DNA of 8,344 nt from Clostridiales bacterium (lineage in GTDB: Bacteria; Bacillota; Clostridia; Christensenellales; UMGS416): the NCBI GenBank assembly GCA_012515725.1, contig JAAYXU010000260.1, positions 1 to 8,344 on the forward strand. The letters run 5' to 3'. Under the pieces are notes generated by a model, which did not search any database, was not told the origin of the DNA, and saw nothing but the letters and a program-made list of their open reading frames with translations. Below, piece after piece: positions 7,795-8,344 of this stretch (its first letter is position 1; every line of letters starts with the position of its first letter). The position numbers were made by a program, and so were the translations under genes.

Positions 7795-7823
7795 ATTATA
7801 CACCGTTAAGTATATTTATGCAA
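7795..7823 (-). promoter_or_regulatory. Predicted sigma-70-type promoter of argGH
   Basis: On the - strand, a -10 TATAAT (7795-7800, perfect consensus) is preceded at 17 bases by a -35 TTGCAT (7818-7823), which is weak with three of six matches. A start of transcription near 7788 is inferred, giving a leader of about 22 bases that contains the argG ribosome site. The weak -35 fits a regulated promoter. Confidence 0.7.
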
Positions 7824-7859
7824 CATCGATTTTTGATTCTGTGCCAAGGAATACTTAAC
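7805..7859. repeat. Perfect 9-bp inverted repeat, 37-base spacing, over the argG promoter
   Basis: GTTAAGTAT at 7805-7813 is repeated as its exact reverse complement at 7851-7859. The arms are centred 46 bases apart. The near arm lies between the argG -10 and -35; the far arm lies upstream of the -35. The repeat is outside both predicted transcripts, so it should act as DNA, perhaps as a two-site operator, and not as an RNA stem. No known operator was recognised. Confidence 0.6.
7809..7822 (-). promoter_or_regulatory. Candidate ARG box (ArgR operator) in the argG promoter
   Basis: Read on the - strand, TGCATAAATATACT agrees with the ArgR half-site pair TGAATAAAAATTCA at 10 of 14 positions (11 if the central A/T positions are treated as equivalent). 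It covers most of the -35 hexamer and the spacer, where a bound arginine repressor would block polymerase. The alignment is by eye, and AT-rich sequence can match by chance, so this is a candidate only. Confidence 0.35.
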
Positions 7860-7867
7860 TTTTGATT

Positions 7868-7900
7868 TACCGGTACTCTTGAATTCCCCCTTCACCGGTG
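7868..7900. promoter_or_regulatory. Two ACCGGT-centred palindromes around the ROK gene promoter
   Basis: TACCGGTA at 7868-7875 and CACCGGTG at 7893-7900 are both perfect 8-base palindromes with the same ACCGGT core, centred 25 bases apart. The first ends three bases before the predicted -35; the second lies in the -35/-10 spacer. The placement suggests a repressor operator, possibly for self-control by the adjacent ROK protein. That link is inference. Confidence 0.45.
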
Positions 7901-7907
7901 TTACTAT
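7879..7907 (+). promoter_or_regulatory. Predicted promoter of the ROK regulator gene
   Basis: A -35 TTGAAT (7879-7884) and a -10 TACTAT (7902-7907), each matching consensus at four of six positions, are 17 bases apart. A start near 7914 is inferred, leaving a leader of about 38 bases. The gene's ribosome site GGAGAGG is at 7942-7948. It faces away from the argGH promoter, so the two control regions share this gap. Confidence 0.5.
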
Positions 7908-7951
7908 TCACATTGGTTCCTTCACTGAAAAAACGAAACACGGAGAGGCAC

Positions 7952-8344
7952 ATGATATTCAGCAAGCAGATGATCAAGGAGTTTAATACCACCGCGGTAT
8001 TTGACCTCATCAATAAAAGCATGCCCATCTCCCGGGCCCGTATCGCCAGGATCACGGGGCTGAGTCCCACCACGGTATCGACGCTGACGCAGAATATGAT
8101 CGACTTTGGCATCGTCTGCGAGACGGGGCTTGGCGAATCGGTCACCAGCGGACGGCGTCCGGTGCTGCTGGAGGTCAACCCCTCGGGGGCTTACATCGCA
8201 GCCATGGAGGTCGGCCCCGAGTCACTCACTGGCGCGCTATTCGACGCGACTTGCCGCATGGCGCTCAAGCTGACGCGTGAAATCTCGGACTTCAACAGGC
8301 TGGGAAACCTTATACGGGATACCCTACAGGCGCTCATCGCCGAC
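7952..8344 (+). CDS. ROK-family transcriptional regulator (NagC/XylR type), 3' end missing
   Basis: The frame starts at the ATG at 7952, behind GGAGAGG at 7942-7948, and stays open to the right edge: 131 residues, about a third of a normal ROK repressor. Residues 12-55 form a winged-helix DNA-binding domain, with the helix-turn-helix at about 26-47 (ISRARIARITGLSPTTVSTLTQ in two parts) and a wing ending in SGRRP at 66-70, the hallmark of NagC/XylR-type proteins. Residues from about 80 begin the sugar-kinase-like fold. Where active ROK kinases have a DxGxT phosphate motif, this has EVGPES at 86-91, keeping only a later aspartate (D98), so it is expected to sense a ligand and not phosphorylate it. 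The effector is unknown; ROK repressors usually answer to sugars, and the target genes probably lie to the right. There is no evident link to arginine. Confidence 0.9.
   Translation, partial: MIFSKQMIKEFNTTAVFDLINKSMPISRARIARITGLSPTTVSTLTQNMIDFGIVCETGLGESVTSGRRPVLLEVNPSGAYIAAMEVGPESLTGALFDATCRMALKLTREISDFNRLGNLIRDTLQALIAD

Noticed and set aside
7831..7867. Direct repeat TTTTGATT at 7831-7838 and 7860-7867
   Set aside because: Eight bases of AT-rich sequence repeated once in an AT-rich gap could easily be chance, and it does not line up with either promoter.
7767..7951. Possible riboswitch or T-box leader upstream of argG
   Set aside because: The TATAAT box is so close to argG that the transcript leader is only about 20 bases, too short for such an element.
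7867..8178. Open frame of 103 codons on the - strand over the ROK gene start
   Set aside because: It is antisense to the helix-turn-helix region of a clear ROK regulator and also covers the promoter palindromes; there is no domain or ribosome-site support.

Overview
The window is a GC-rich, tightly packed bacterial chromosomal segment. It holds three transcription units: an rnf operon on the + strand, a convergent argGH operon on the - strand, and the start of a divergent ROK-family regulator gene on the + strand. The rnfCDGEAB gene order, the long multi-cluster RnfB and the strong GGAGG-type ribosome sites point to an anaerobic Firmicute of the Clostridia type. This is inference from gene order and family features, not a species call. 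Isoleucine ATA codons recur despite the high GC.

Positions 1-5017 encode the Rnf complex in the order C (5' end cut off by the window), D, G, E, A, B. Spacing runs from an 8-base overlap to 21 bases, so the genes are almost certainly one transcript whose promoter lies upstream of the window. RnfB and RnfC are the soluble iron-sulfur and flavin modules for ferredoxin and NAD+. RnfD and RnfG carry covalent FMN sites (T158 and T167). RnfA and RnfE are the paired membrane subunits with conserved cysteines. Together they would couple ferredoxin:NAD+ electron transfer to Na+ or H+ pumping. The key residues expected in each subunit are present, so the complex looks intact.

Positions 5018-5131 separate the convergent operons. 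They hold a 19-bp hairpin with T-runs on both strands, which is a bidirectional terminator, and a second perfect 11-bp hairpin next to argH.

Positions 5132-7766 on the - strand encode argG then argH, the last two steps of arginine biosynthesis, 31 bases apart. Positions 7767-7951 are an AT-richer divergent control region. It has an exact TATAAT promoter for argGH, a candidate ARG box, a perfect 9-bp inverted repeat with one arm inside the argG promoter spacer, and two ACCGGT-centred palindromes around a promoter for the ROK gene. That gene starts at 7952 and runs off the right edge.

I see no mobile element, CRISPR array, RNA gene or plainly new system. The coding content is housekeeping and energy metabolism; the least explained parts are the divergent operator-like repeats and the double hairpin.
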